A DNA stretch of 64,000 nt, taken from NCBI RefSeq assembly GCF_000685275.1, contig NZ_ARYK01000007.1, positions 1 through 64,000 on the forward strand, in the 5' to 3' direction. The DNA comes from Hyphomonas johnsonii MHS-2 (GTDB lineage Bacteria; Pseudomonadota; Alphaproteobacteria; Caulobacterales; Hyphomonadaceae). The notes below the pieces were generated by a model. The model was not told the origin of the DNA and made no database searches. It saw nothing but the letters and a program-made list of their open reading frames with translations. Positions 1 to 8,860 of this stretch are shown piece after piece. Positions within the stretch are counted from its first letter, which is position 1, and the number at the start of each line of letters is the position of its first letter. Made by a program: the position numbers and the translations under genes.

Positions 1-144
1 AGTCATGGGAGGCAGTATAACGCGGGGTGGTGTGAGGTTGGATTGTGGTGGGGAGAGGGCAAGACCGGTTGGTAGGTAGCGCTGCGCGCGACTCACCCTG
101 CATTGTCATGCGCAACGCATTGTCCTGAAATGGCCTTGCAGGGT

Positions 145-717
145 TCAGCCCTGGGTGTCGATGTCCGGCAGGCCGTGGACATGGACATCGGCGCCGGAAT
201 GCGCCTTGAGAATCCGGGTTGCCGTGGCTTCGTCGGCGGCATTCCAGGTGCGCACCCAGAGAACCAGGCCGCCATGCGAGAGTTCGTCGGCAATATAGTC
301 TGCGTGGTGTTTCTCGATCAGCCGCGCCAGGAGGGCGCCGATCGTGACACCGGTTCCGCCGCCGACGCCCAGCGCGATGAGCGCCGCCGCGAGCGCGCCG
401 CCACCGGCGACAATCGGCACAAATGCCGCCAGGGCCCCGAGATAGGCAAGCGTGCCGATGACCGCGCCTTCGGCGGCACCCGGCCCCTCGATCGTGGCAT
501 AGGCGATAGTGGCGGCGTCGGGATCGTCTTCGAGCGCTTTCACCGATTTGTAGCTGTGACCGAGCTTGGCCTCGACGGCCTCTGTCGATGCGAGCAGGGT
601 GATTTCCGCGCGGTTGAACCCATTGGTCAGCAATTCGTCAATCGCCGCCTGCATGCTTTTCTCGGTTTGAAAAACCCCGACGGCCTCGCGGACCATTGGC
701 TTGGCTGTATCTGTCAT
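145..717 (-). CDS. Stress-type membrane protein with glycine-zipper core
   Basis: This 190-residue protein has two similar soluble parts flanking a glycine/alanine-rich hydrophobic core at about residues 80-132. The N-terminal part (about 10-60, starting EAVGVFQTEKSMQAAIDELL) resembles the small alpha/beta fold of general-stress YflT/17M-type proteins, and the C-terminal part (about 138-185) is a related alpha/beta segment ending in HVHG. The GGG-rich core would suit a membrane-inserting glycine zipper. I chose the ATG at 715-717 because a GAGGAAG-like ribosome binding site lies just upstream; a longer frame to 747 lacks one. A general stress or envelope role is inferred from domain resemblance only. 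Confidence 0.75.
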   Translation of the reverse strand: MTDTAKPMVREAVGVFQTEKSMQAAIDELLTNGFNRAEITLLASTEAVEAKLGHSYKSVKALEDDPDAATIAYATIEGPGAAEGAVIGTLAYLGALAAFVPIVAGGGALAAALIALGVGGGTGVTIGALLARLIEKHHADYIADELSHGGLVLWVRTWNAADEATATRILKAHSGADVHVHGLPDIDTQG

Positions 718-867
718 GACCTGTCTTCCTCGATTGCCGCCAGACACAGTCCGACCCGCGCCTGTCTACACGCAAATCCGGGCGTCATACCTCAGGGGTT
801 TCCCTTAGTGCGCCGCCCTGGATGGCCGGCAGCAGGCGCTGGCGCGGCCCCCTCCCCCAACATCCGC

Positions 868-1290
868 TCAATCGTGCAGGGTCATTTCGCAGTGGCCGGT
901 CAGGCGCATGTCTTCGTCGGGTTCGCAGCCTTGCTGGGTGAAGGTGAAGGCGCCCGAGTGGCGGTCGATGTCGAGCGTGGTGCTGACCAGCGGGCGCCAG
1001 CCGCAATAGGGGCGTTCGACCTCCTGGCGCAGGGTCAGCGTGTCGGCGGTCATCTTCACGTCGCAGAGGCGTGTCCGGTCCTGCGTGCAGACATTGTCGG
1101 TGCCGCCCGTGTCGGTGCGGATGAACAGGAAGCGGTCCTCGAAGCGGAAGACGACGCGGCGGCTGTCGCCAGGCCGGGCGTCGTCCTTTGCTTCGCAGCT
1201 GAAGGTCACGCTATCGCGGCTGTTGGCGTTGCAGCCGGCAAGGACAAGGCTGGCAGCCAGGGCGATCCAGGGTCTCATCGTGCGGGCCAT
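868..1290 (-). CDS. Predicted lipoprotein, unknown function
   Basis: A 140-residue protein that begins with a lipoprotein signal peptide: hydrophobic WIALAASLVLAGC with lipidated Cys at residue 20. The mature part is polar and beta-rich. It contains four further cysteines (FSCEAK, VCTQD, LCDVK, PYCGW, EPDEDMRLTGHCE region) that could form disulfides in the periplasm. I do not recognise the family. The frame is open further upstream to 1548 but that extension is proline/arginine-rich and unlike a real N-terminus, so the start is placed at the ATG at 1288-1290; an alternative ATG four codons in is possible. Confidence 0.65.
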   Translation of the reverse strand: MARTMRPWIALAASLVLAGCNANSRDSVTFSCEAKDDARPGDSRRVVFRFEDRFLFIRTDTGGTDNVCTQDRTRLCDVKMTADTLTLRQEVERPYCGWRPLVSTTLDIDRHSGAFTFTQQGCEPDEDMRLTGHCEMTLHD

Positions 1291-1651
1291 CCTGTTCGAA
1301 CCGGTCAGCGGCCAGCCCTGATTCGCCTGTGCCGCCCGGGCGATGCTGTATGGATGGTCATGGCAAGAGTCAAAGGAAGCGGGCGTACGACTGCCCTGCC
1401 CCGCAGGGGGCGGCAGGTGCCGGAACGCGTGAGGATGGGGCCGGCGCGGGCCGGGCGGGCACCCACTAGTGTTGCCAGGCAGCGGGGATAATGCTGCCTG
1501 ACAACATGCCCTGGACTGCAATGTAGAACTGGGTGGGGGACGCACCACATTGCAAAGGCAGGACAGGCGTATCGCAGGCCACTAATGAGAACAAGTGAGT
1601 AATACTTGCGAATTTGCGCATAGGGCGCACAAGCGCATGATGCTTCTCTCT
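1291..1651. other. Intergenic region rich in inverted repeats
   Basis: A 361-bp gap downstream of the LysR gene and upstream of the lipoprotein gene. No credible gene is visible on either strand. It contains a GC-rich hairpin near 1398-1420, a strong 13-bp inverted repeat (listed separately) and an 8-bp inverted repeat TGCAATGT (1517-1524) with its complement ACATTGCA (1547-1554). The first base of the LysR stop codon lies immediately to the right. Confidence 0.6.
1471..1505. repeat. 13-bp inverted repeat, stable hairpin
   Basis: Arms GTTGCCAGGCAGC (1471-1483) and GCTGCCTGACAAC (1493-1505) pair at 12 of 13 positions around a 9-nt loop. No T-run follows on either strand, so it is not a typical intrinsic terminator. 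It could mark the 3' end of the minus-strand LysR transcript or be a regulatory element of the lipoprotein gene. Confidence 0.6.
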
Positions 1652-2581
1652 CTAGTTGAAACTCTTCATCCGCTCGGCATTGCTGCGTTCCATCTCGCGG
1701 GCCGCGGTGGACAGGCAGTCGAGAAAGTGCCGGATGTTCGGCTCGAGGTCGGCCTCGCGGCGGAAAGCGGCGCCGAGATGGTATTTCGGCACGCCCGGCA
1801 CGCGCCGGCCGACGACGTGGCCGGCCTGCAGGTGGGCCGTCGCCAGCGAGAGCGGCACGATGGTCATCACATCCGAGATCATTGACAGGTTCATGCAGGC
1901 GGTCGGGCTGTAGAGCGTGTAGTGCGGCGCGCCGGCCCGCTCCATCATCTTCGTCAGGCCGGGCGGCAACTGGCCATCGAGATAGTGGAGATAGCCCGGA
2001 AAGGCCCACGGGAACTCCAGAAGCCGGGCAAGATCGTCCGCCGCGTCGAGCGCCGGGTGGCCGGGCCGGCAGGCCATGATGAAATCGTCGGTCATGATCT
2101 CCTGGAACTGCAGGCGCCCGGCATGCGGCATCGCCTGGAGCGTCGACATGTTGAACAGCACGACATGGACGCGGCGCTGGACGAGTTCCTCTATGGCCGC
2201 GTGCGGCGGCATGACATCGGCCCGCATGCGCACCTGCGGCAAGGCCTCGGAGAATGCCAGAATCGCCGTCGGCAGCAGGATGTCGAAGGCAATCGGCCCG
2301 CCGACAAGTTTCAACTCCCGGTCGCCAGACACAGTTTCGTGATGAACGGTCTCGGCAAAGGCGAGCAGCTCGACGGCCATCGGATAGAGGCGCTCGCCGG
2401 CCTCGGTGGGCACGACGGACCGGGTGGTGCGGTAGAACAGCTGGGTGCCCCAGGCATCTTCCAGCGACTTGATGGCGCGGGTGACGGCCGAGTGCGTCAG
2501 GTGCAGCTCCTCGGCAGCCCGCGAAAAGCTCAGCAGGCGGTAGACCACTTCGAAATAAAGGATCAGGCGCAGATCCGTCAT
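1652..2581 (-). CDS. LysR-family transcriptional regulator
   Basis: A 309-residue LysR-type regulator. Residues 1-60 form the winged helix-turn-helix (LILYFEVVYRLLSFSRAAEE, then LTHSAVTRAIKSLEDAWGTQ and LFYRTTRSVVPTEAGE), and residues about 90-295 form the periplasmic-binding-like effector domain. Length is normal for the family. It is divergent from the cinA-like gene, with about 110 bp between the two starts, so it may control itself and that gene. The effector is not predictable from sequence. Confidence 0.92.
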   Translation of the reverse strand: MTDLRLILYFEVVYRLLSFSRAAEELHLTHSAVTRAIKSLEDAWGTQLFYRTTRSVVPTEAGERLYPMAVELLAFAETVHHETVSGDRELKLVGGPIAFDILLPTAILAFSEALPQVRMRADVMPPHAAIEELVQRRVHVVLFNMSTLQAMPHAGRLQFQEIMTDDFIMACRPGHPALDAADDLARLLEFPWAFPGYLHYLDGQLPPGLTKMMERAGAPHYTLYSPTACMNLSMISDVMTIVPLSLATAHLQAGHVVGRRVPGVPKYHLGAAFRREADLEPNIRHFLDCLSTAAREMERSNAERMKSFN

Positions 2582-2695
2582 TTGTCACTCCCATGCACAA
2601 GCCGGCCCGCTTTGGTCAATATGCCGTGCAAGCGTTATTGGCAATTGCGCGCGCATGGGACCACCCGCCTTGCCCTGCGGGTGAAGGGCTGCTTG

Positions 2696-3190
2696 ATGGG
2701 GACAATGGAAACATTGTTGCCCCTTGCTGCGGAGATCGGCACCCAGCTGAAGGCGCGCCGCGAAACGGTCGCGATTGCCGAATCCTCGTCGGGCGGCCTC
2801 GTGTCGGCGGCCCTCTTGGCGGTGCCCGGGGCGTCGGCCTATTACCGGGGTGGCGGGGTGATCTATGCGCCGGCGGCGTTCAAGGGCCTGCTGGGCCTTG
2901 GCCGCGACGACATTGCCGGTATGCGCTCGTCGACCGAGCCCTATGCACTGCTGCTGGCGCGGACGATCCGCGGCAAGCTCGGTGCCGACTGGGGCCTGTC
3001 GGAGACCGGTGCAGCAGGGCCGGAGGGCAACGGCTATGGCGATGCGGCCGGGCATACGTGCGTCGCCCTGTCGGGGCCGGGCGGGTTCGAAGTGTCGCGC
3101 ACGCTGGAGACAGGCATTCCCGACCGGGACGCGAACATGCGCCGGTTCGCGCTGGACGCGCTGGACCTGATGCACGCGGCGCTGACATAG
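2696..3190 (+). CDS. Stand-alone CinA C-terminal amidohydrolase (PncC-type)
   Basis: A 165-codon protein corresponding only to the CinA C-terminal domain, the nicotinamide-nucleotide amidohydrolase module that deamidates NMN to nicotinate mononucleotide in pyridine-nucleotide recycling. The family AES(C/L)TGG signature appears as AESSSGGLVSAALLAVPGAS, followed by YYRGGGVIYA, FKGLLGL and, later, SETGAAGPEGNGYGDAAG (family consensus GxAGPxG). The variant signature and the altered V-Y-(S/A)N region make it a divergent member. The ATG at 2696 has GAAGGG seven bases upstream; an ATG at 2705 is also possible. It lies 22 bp upstream of a small lipoprotein-like gene and may be cotranscribed with it. 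Confidence 0.85.
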   Translation: MGTMETLLPLAAEIGTQLKARRETVAIAESSSGGLVSAALLAVPGASAYYRGGGVIYAPAAFKGLLGLGRDDIAGMRSSTEPYALLLARTIRGKLGADWGLSETGAAGPEGNGYGDAAGHTCVALSGPGGFEVSRTLETGIPDRDANMRRFALDALDLMHAALT

Positions 3191-3212
3191 CGCCGCCGGG
3201 AAGGAGCAGACC

Positions 3213-3677
3213 ATGATGCGGATGATGACACGGGCACGGACGAGTCTTGTCGTCGGGCTGGCGGCCACCTGCGTCGCCTGCGGGCCGAGAGCCCCGGCAC
3301 CAAAGGAACCGGTGGCGCCCGTGGATCCGAAAGCGGAAGCGACAGCGACCGCCCTTCCCTCAGCCGACATCCTGGCTGCACGCGCCGCCGAAGCCAGGGC
3401 GCGCACCGTGGCCGCCGGCTATGCACCGATCGAGCAATATGCCGACGATATCTACGAGGGCCCTGCCCTGATGGCGAGCTACCAGGGCGAGACGGTGGAC
3501 GGCGTGTATGAAGGCTATGGCGTGCTGACCCTGCCCGACAGCAATGTCGTGATGGCCGGCCTGTTTGCGAACGGCCTGCTCAACGGGCCCGGCACCGAGC
3601 GCGACATGCAGGGCGAGCTGTTCCATGAGGGACTGTATGTTGACGGCCTGCCAGCCGAATACCTGCTGCCGGAATAG
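3213..3677 (+). CDS. Small secreted protein with MORN-like repeats
   Basis: A 154-residue protein with an N-terminal hydrophobic segment (SLVVGLAATCVAC) that looks like a lipoprotein signal with a non-canonical lipobox. A proline/alanine-rich linker follows. The C-terminal half (about 92-150) has motifs spaced like degenerate MORN repeats: YEGYGVLTLPDSNV, GLFANGLLNGPG and GLYVDGLPAEY. The start has a strong AAGGAG eight bases upstream (3201-3206). MORN repeats usually mediate membrane or protein contacts; the function here is unknown. Confidence 0.75.
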   Translation: MMRMMTRARTSLVVGLAATCVACGPRAPAPKEPVAPVDPKAEATATALPSADILAARAAEARARTVAAGYAPIEQYADDIYEGPALMASYQGETVDGVYEGYGVLTLPDSNVVMAGLFANGLLNGPGTERDMQGELFHEGLYVDGLPAEYLLPE

Positions 3678-3692
3678 ACAGGCGCGGGCTGG

Positions 3693-4532
3693 CTAGATGC
3701 CGGCGAGGCCAAGACCGGCATTGCAGCCGAGCAGTGCCAGCGCCGCGCCCAGCGTGGCGAACACCGCGAGGCCCAGGCGCACATTGGCCATGGCCAAGAA
3801 ACATTGCCGCCAGGTCTGATCAGGCTTGCGGCGAGCCTCAACGCCAAGCGCGGCGACCGACATGTCGCGTAGGGCCAGCAGGCCGACCAGCACCAACAGC
3901 AGGACAAGATTGACCCCCGGCAGGCCCAGCCCCTGTAGCGTCAGCCCGACTGCCACCACGACCGCGCCGAGGACGAGATTGCCCAGCGCGAACAAGCCCG
4001 CATAATGGCCGAACACTTGCCAGCGCGTCCGCCCGGGAACCGGCTTGAACAGCGCGTCCCAGATCGCCTGAAGGAAGTTGAAGACGACCAGCGCGGCGAC
4101 CGGGAACAGGAGCGGCCGCATCAGCGGGTCGTCCACCGCCACGGCCCCGGCCGCGACGCTGGCCAGGAGGGCGAGCAGACCCCCGGTCAGCGCGAAAAAC
4201 ACGGCCGCACGCAAGCGGCCGATTTTCCACATGATGCGGCAATCGGCGCCGACATAGAGCCACATGGGCACAAGGATGTGCTTCCAGTGCGGCTGCAGAT
4301 GGATATCCGGGACGTGCGGGGCGAGGCGGGCGACCAGAGAGCCGAGCGGCCCATCGGCCCAGCCGAGGAAGACCTGGACAAGCTTGCGGTAGAACTCGGT
4401 CACGGTCTCGAGCGGCGCCACGAAACCGAGTTCGAGCCCCTGCTTGGCAAGCATGACGAGCGACAGCACGCCCATCACGAAGCTCAGGCTTGAAAAGATT
4501 TTTCCCACCGCGCGTCTCCCCCCCGCATTCAC
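3693..4532 (-). CDS. Polytopic membrane protein, unknown
   Basis: A 279-residue protein with about six hydrophobic segments: residues ~12-30, ~108-132, ~140-160, ~175-200, ~205-222 and ~252-279. Between the first and second segments lies a ~75-residue polar region. No catalytic or family motif is recognised. It ends 16 bp from the stop of the convergent MORN-like gene. Confidence 0.75.
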   Translation of the reverse strand: MNAGGRRAVGKIFSSLSFVMGVLSLVMLAKQGLELGFVAPLETVTEFYRKLVQVFLGWADGPLGSLVARLAPHVPDIHLQPHWKHILVPMWLYVGADCRIMWKIGRLRAAVFFALTGGLLALLASVAAGAVAVDDPLMRPLLFPVAALVVFNFLQAIWDALFKPVPGRTRWQVFGHYAGLFALGNLVLGAVVVAVGLTLQGLGLPGVNLVLLLVLVGLLALRDMSVAALGVEARRKPDQTWRQCFLAMANVRLGLAVFATLGAALALLGCNAGLGLAGI

Positions 4533-4571
4533 TGATGTTGCCCGCAGGGAGTCAAGGCGGACGCGCCGCTT

Positions 4572-5063
4572 CTAAAGCGCCGTGACCAGCCCAGAGAGCG
4601 CACTGGCATCGCCGGCCAGGTCGCGGACCATGACGCGGGCCTGGTCCTGGGGACCGTGGAAGGCGAGCTGGTTCTTCGGCGTCACCTTGAATCCGATCTC
4701 ACCGAAATATTTCGGCGCACCGATCAGCACGGCAGCTGGCCAACCGGCGCCCTTGCCCGCTTCCAGCGCCTCGCCTGTCACCGTCAGGCCGAGGCGGCTG
4801 CCTTGGTGCGCGGGCGCGACAGCGACCGGGCCGTAGAACAGGGCGCGCGTCCGGGCCGGCCCCACAACCAGCGGCCAGACACGGCAGACCGCGATCACTT
4901 CGCCATCGAGAACCGCAAGGCGGGTAATGTCCGGCAGCGAGCGGGAATATTCGCGCAGGCGCTCTGCCGTCTTGGCAAAGTGGCCGGGGCCGAACGTGGC
5001 ATCGAACAGGGCTTCGATGGCCTCGGCATGGATCGCGGGGGTTTCAGGAATGATTTCGAGCAT
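4572..5063 (-). CDS. GNAT-family N-acetyltransferase
   Basis: A 163-residue GCN5-related acetyltransferase that transfers an acetyl group from acetyl-CoA to an unknown amine. The acetyl-CoA-binding core is visible as LFYGPVAVAPAHQGSRLGLT (motif A, V-A-P-x-x-Q-G-x-G/R-x-G type), preceded by strands LAVLDGEVIAVCRVWP and followed by AVLIGAPKYFGEIGF, which is typical of the YhbS subgroup. The longer open frame reading through to 5495 overlaps the neighbouring channel gene and is not used. It lies downstream of a hairpin terminator for the channel gene, so it is probably expressed on its own. Confidence 0.88.
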   Translation of the reverse strand: MLEIIPETPAIHAEAIEALFDATFGPGHFAKTAERLREYSRSLPDITRLAVLDGEVIAVCRVWPLVVGPARTRALFYGPVAVAPAHQGSRLGLTVTGEALEAGKGAGWPAAVLIGAPKYFGEIGFKVTPKNQLAFHGPQDQARVMVRDLAGDASALSGLVTAL

Positions 5064-5102
5064 GGCGAGCGGCCATAAGGCGCATCCGGGCCGGGCGCAA
5101 TG

Positions 5103-5132
5103 AAAAAGGCCGCCCTGCGACAGGCGGCCTTT
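5103..5132 (-). terminator. Rho-independent terminator of the channel gene
   Basis: A perfect 10-bp stem (AAAGGCCGCC, 5105-5114, with GGCGGCCTTT, 5123-5132) and an 8-nt loop. On the minus strand it is followed by TTTTTCA. It sits 23 bp past the stop codon of the channel gene. Confidence 0.85.
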
Positions 5133-5154
5133 CCGAAAATGCGGGCCCGATGGC

Positions 5155-6339
5155 CTAGCGCGAGGCGCGCCAGCTTTCGAGTTGGCGGGCCGCCCAGTCC
5201 TTGCCACCCCAGCCGAATGCGATGGCGAACGCCGCTGCACCGCCCATGACGAGGTATTGCGCGACATTGAGAATGAACTCGCCGCCTGTCGGGTCGAGGC
5301 CCATGCGCGAAATGCCGAGAATGACCGACAGGATGATGATGATCCACTTGACCAGGTTGGCAGCCACATCGGTTGCGCCTGATCCGGTCGAGGCCATGGC
5401 AGAGGTGACCAGGCGGGCGATGAACACACCGGCGAAGATGATGACCGCGCCGAACACGATCTGCGTGCCCATCGAAAGGACGACGTCCATCGCATAGCTG
5501 AGCGAGTTGATGCCGAGGGCGTTGAGCGCCGCGATCATGCCAAGCAGGACGATGAAGAACTGCGCGACACGCGAGGCAATGACCGATGCCGTGAGGCCGG
5601 AATCGGCGCCCTTGAGGATGCCGAGTTCGGCGACAGCCCCATCAAGGCCCATGCCGGGAAGGACGCGGGCGATCAGGCTGCCGACAAAGCGCGCCACGAT
5701 GGCGAAGATGCCAAGGATGACGATGGCCGCCAGCAGGTTCGGCAGGATACCGACAATGTCTTCAAGCAAGGCGTTGGCCGGATCCGAGATGGCCGCCATG
5801 TCGAGCACGTCGAAGGCGGTGATCGCACCGATCAGCACGATGAAGGCCGAGGCGATCGTGGCAGTGATGCCTGACACCTTGACCGGCCCTGAAGCGAGAC
5901 CGAGCTGTTCCGGCAATCCGTCAGCGAAGACGAGAATGGCCGAGAGCGCCTGTTTCACCACATTCGCGACGATCAGGAAAATGCCGAAGACCAGGACGGC
6001 ACCAATGATGTTGTCGCCATAGGCCATGATCGGCGCGATCACGCCATTCAGCGCGTCGGAGATCTGTGTCGCCCCGGCAATCGCGAGCGCCTGCATGAGA
6101 CCGACCAGAATGATGATCCAGAAGGCGGCCGACGACAGGCTGGCGCCGAGGCTTTTGCTGTCCGCCGATTTCAGCGTGTTGGCGCGCTTGGCCAGGCCGG
6201 TCTTGTCGATTGCCGCGCTGACCAGCCATCGTACGATCATGGCCGCGATGATGAAGGCGATCATGACGAGCGCCGCCTTGATGAGGTTCGGCCCGTACGT
6301 TTGCGCCTGCACCACCAGATTATTCCAGAATTCTTCCAT
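5155..6339 (-). CDS. Mechanosensitive-channel-like membrane protein (TM-helix repeats)
   Basis: A 394-residue, almost wholly hydrophobic protein with about ten membrane segments. The same module recurs: a membrane helix followed by a short G/A-rich amphipathic stretch, seen as VRWLVSAAIDKTGLA, FVGSLIARVLPGMGLDG and FIARLVTSAMASTGSG. This is the pattern of conserved TM-helix-repeat proteins related to MscS-type channels such as CmpX. The C-terminus (AFAIAFGWGGKDWAARQLE) is also typical of that group. The ATG at 6339 has AGGGG upstream; a GTG six codons earlier is less likely. It has its own terminator. Confidence 0.85.
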   Translation of the reverse strand: MEEFWNNLVVQAQTYGPNLIKAALVMIAFIIAAMIVRWLVSAAIDKTGLAKRANTLKSADSKSLGASLSSAAFWIIILVGLMQALAIAGATQISDALNGVIAPIMAYGDNIIGAVLVFGIFLIVANVVKQALSAILVFADGLPEQLGLASGPVKVSGITATIASAFIVLIGAITAFDVLDMAAISDPANALLEDIVGILPNLLAAIVILGIFAIVARFVGSLIARVLPGMGLDGAVAELGILKGADSGLTASVIASRVAQFFIVLLGMIAALNALGINSLSYAMDVVLSMGTQIVFGAVIIFAGVFIARLVTSAMASTGSGATDVAANLVKWIIIILSVILGISRMGLDPTGGEFILNVAQYLVMGGAAAFAIAFGWGGKDWAARQLESWRASR

Positions 6340-6535
6340 ATTCAGCCCCTGTTCCACCGGATAGCGCGTCGCCCCTATGGCGCCAGCATCCCAGTGAGGG
6401 CGTTATCGCATATCGTTTTGCAATGCAGGATGAACAGGAATTTAGGATTGCCGGATATTCTGCCTATGGATGAATTTCGTGCCGGACCCCGCACCGCACG
6501 TGCGGAGGGTTTCCGTGTTCACAAGACGGATCGTC

Positions 6536-7447
6536 CTAGGCCGAACCAGGGTTGAAGACAGCGTCCGCATCGGCCAGCAGTTCATAGGCGACGTGGCGTT
6601 TGAGGCTTTCTGTGAGGGCGGTGGAATCGCCCTGCAGCCGGTCCGGAGGAATCAGCTGGCCGAAGGTCATGCGGAATTTCGAACCGCGCTTGTTCAGCAG
6701 TTCGTGGAACAGGGTGATGTCGCGCAACTCGTCGTTCAGGTCACAGAACAGGTAATAGAGTGTCGAATTCCAGGCATCGACATTGAGCGGCAGGATCGGC
6801 GCAGCCTGCTTGCGGGCAAGGCCGATCACGGTGGAGAACCAGTCCTTCTCCTGCAGCACACCGTCGACGCGCCGGGCAAGCCGGCCGGACGGGAAGATGA
6901 CGACGCATTTTTCCTCGGTGAATGCCGCTGCAGCGCGCTTCAGGGTTTCGCGCGTCTTGGCCGGCGTGCGCTTGGCGGCAACCCATTCGACCGGGATGAT
7001 CACGTCATCGAATTTCGGATTGACGCGCACGGCGTCGGCATTGGCGAAGAAGACGATGTCGGAGCGCACCTGTTTCAGCAGGTCCCAGACGGCAACGCCG
7101 TCCGCCAGGCCGGTCGGATGGTTGGCCGCGACGATCAGGCGCCCGGTCTTCGGCATCCGTTCGATGGACTCGACCGTGAGATCGAAGGCGAGCTGGCCGG
7201 ACAGCATGTCGAAGGATTCCCGCCCGTTCAGCTGGACGATGTGGTCGGCCATGCGGCGGGCGCGGCGGTACCCGAGCATCTGGTAGAGCACCGGGCGAAC
7301 CAGCGGCCAGGACCAGCTCGATCGCAATTTCGGGCAGCGTTCCTCGATCAGCACGTCGACAATATGCGTATCATTGCCGGTTTCGGCCTCGTGAAAGGCA
7401 GAGACGGGCCGGTCTGTCCGGGCAGCTGCAATGATCTCGTCTGTCAT
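6536..7447 (-). CDS. PlsC-like acyltransferase
   Basis: A 303-residue protein of the glycerol-phosphate/lysophospholipid acyltransferase superfamily. The first motif is NHPTGLADG (His and Asp catalytic pair), the third is FPSGRLAR (a variant of FPEG), and IPVEW and LPLNVDAWN follow as in the hemolysin-type acyltransferases. It would acylate a membrane lipid precursor at the inner face of the membrane. The ATG at 7447 is preferred over the upstream frame to 7495, but neither has a strong ribosome binding site, so the start is uncertain. Confidence 0.85.
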   Translation of the reverse strand: MTDEIIAAARTDRPVSAFHEAETGNDTHIVDVLIEERCPKLRSSWSWPLVRPVLYQMLGYRRARRMADHIVQLNGRESFDMLSGQLAFDLTVESIERMPKTGRLIVAANHPTGLADGVAVWDLLKQVRSDIVFFANADAVRVNPKFDDVIIPVEWVAAKRTPAKTRETLKRAAAAFTEEKCVVIFPSGRLARRVDGVLQEKDWFSTVIGLARKQAAPILPLNVDAWNSTLYYLFCDLNDELRDITLFHELLNKRGSKFRMTFGQLIPPDRLQGDSTALTESLKRHVAYELLADADAVFNPGSA

Positions 7448-7699
7448 GGCCTCAGGCGATTCTTCATGATGTCCCGTTTCGCTCTGGCAGAGCATACATC
7501 AAGCCGTGAAACCGGAAAGCGGAGAGGGCATCCATGCGCCCGCAAAAAAAAATCCCGAAAACTGCAATCAGTGGCGATTTCAACACTTCGGAAAGTTCTG
7601 CTTTACCAAGACGTAAGGCCCCCGTGCCAATGTGAACCCAAGACGGGTGCTGGTTAACACAGACGCCCGGGTATCAGGCAACACTTCGGGGTAGAGTAT

Positions 7700-8131
7700 A
7701 TGAAAGTTCTTTGGGTTGAAGACCACGAGCCGGTGCGGGACATGTTGGCGATTGCCGCCGACAAGGCTGCCCGCTCGCGCATCCAGGTCGATCTCGTGTT
7801 GGCGCCGAATCTGATGGCAGCCGAGGCACGCCTTCGCCTTGAGCGCTTCGACCTTGTCGTGCTCGACCTTGGCCTCCCCGACAGCGTGGACCCCGACATG
7901 ACGATCGCCCGCGTGGCCAATATGGGCAAATACCGGATCGCCGTCGTGTCGTCGATGGACACCCGCGACCAGGTCGTCGAATCGGCCGTCCGGTGCGGCG
8001 CCAACATCGCGCCCAAGGCCGTTTTCAAGGCAACCCTGCCCTTCAACCGGTTCATCCAGCGGCCCGACACGTTCGAGGACTTCCTGCTGGAACAGATGCC
8101 CCCGGCCGCCATTCCGGCACGCGCCGCCTGA
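7700..8131 (+). CDS. Single-domain response regulator
   Basis: A 143-residue receiver domain without an output domain. The acidic pair is E7-D8 (MKVLWVEDHE), the phosphoacceptor is probably D56 (FDLVVLDLGLP), the hydroxyl residue is S84/S85 (AVVSSMD) and the conserved lysine is K106 (NIAPKAVF). A short tail rich in Phe and Asp follows. As a stand-alone receiver it would act by protein contact or as a phosphorelay intermediate. Candidate partners in the window are the Hpt protein at 22.2 kb and the hybrid kinase at 52 kb, which is inference only. Confidence 0.88.
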   Translation: MKVLWVEDHEPVRDMLAIAADKAARSRIQVDLVLAPNLMAAEARLRLERFDLVVLDLGLPDSVDPDMTIARVANMGKYRIAVVSSMDTRDQVVESAVRCGANIAPKAVFKATLPFNRFIQRPDTFEDFLLEQMPPAAIPARAA

Positions 8132-8245
8132 TCCGGGCGCCCATCGGGCGCTTGCCGACCCCCACATGACCTTGCTAAGTCGCCCGGAGATTGCGCCCGG
8201 GCGATTTTGCCCTTTTATGGATGAACAAAGGACAGTTGCCGCACC

Positions 8246-8860
8246 ATGGACGGACTGCTCATTTATCCAGCCACATACACGCTGATCGCCCTGAACGTGA
8301 TCGCCAGCATTGTGGCATTCAACAACCATGACTTCTTTGAGCGCTATGTCTTCTGGATCGCCCCGATCCGGCAGGGCGAGGAATGGTACCGCTTCGTCAC
8401 CTCGGCCTTCCTCCACGTCAACGGCCTTCACCTCTTCATCAACATGTATGTCCTCTACATGTTCGGGCAGGTGCTGGAGCAGCATCTCGGGTCGGGCGGG
8501 TTCCTGATCCTGTATTCCGCTTCGCTGCTGGGCGGCAATGTCTGGGAATTTGCCGACAAGCATAACCAGCCTGATTACCGCGCCGTCGGCGCGTCCGGTG
8601 CCACGTCCGGCGTGGTGTCAGGCTTCTGCCTGTTCTTCCCCTTTGCCGTGCTCTACCTGTTCTTCGCCATCCCGATGTGGGCGATCGTGTTCGGTGTCGG
8701 ATTCATCGTCGTCAGCTTCATCCTGTCACAGCGTGACCAGACCATGGTTGCGCACGGCGCGCACCTTGGCGGCGCCCTGACAGGACTCGCGATCGCCATG
8801 CTGCTGCGACCCGAATCCTGGCGTCACCTGATCGACCAGGTCATCGGGCGGCTGGGCTGA
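8246..8860 (+). CDS. Rhomboid-family intramembrane serine protease
   Basis: A 204-residue six-helix rhomboid. The nucleophile is S117 in GASGATSG, the catalytic His is H173 in AHLGGALTG, and the H62/N66 pair lies in HLFINMYVLYMFG; all are present, so it should be active. The substrate is unknown. Its stop codon at 8858-8860 directly abuts the start of the ZapE gene, which suggests cotranscription. Confidence 0.92.
   Translation: MDGLLIYPATYTLIALNVIASIVAFNNHDFFERYVFWIAPIRQGEEWYRFVTSAFLHVNGLHLFINMYVLYMFGQVLEQHLGSGGFLILYSASLLGGNVWEFADKHNQPDYRAVGASGATSGVVSGFCLFFPFAVLYLFFAIPMWAIVFGVGFIVVSFILSQRDQTMVAHGAHLGGALTGLAIAMLLRPESWRHLIDQVIGRLG

Noticed and set aside
103-1491. 462-codon plus-strand open frame
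   Set aside because: It runs through two minus-strand genes that have start sites, a lipobox and ribosome binding sites; the plus frame has no recognisable domain.
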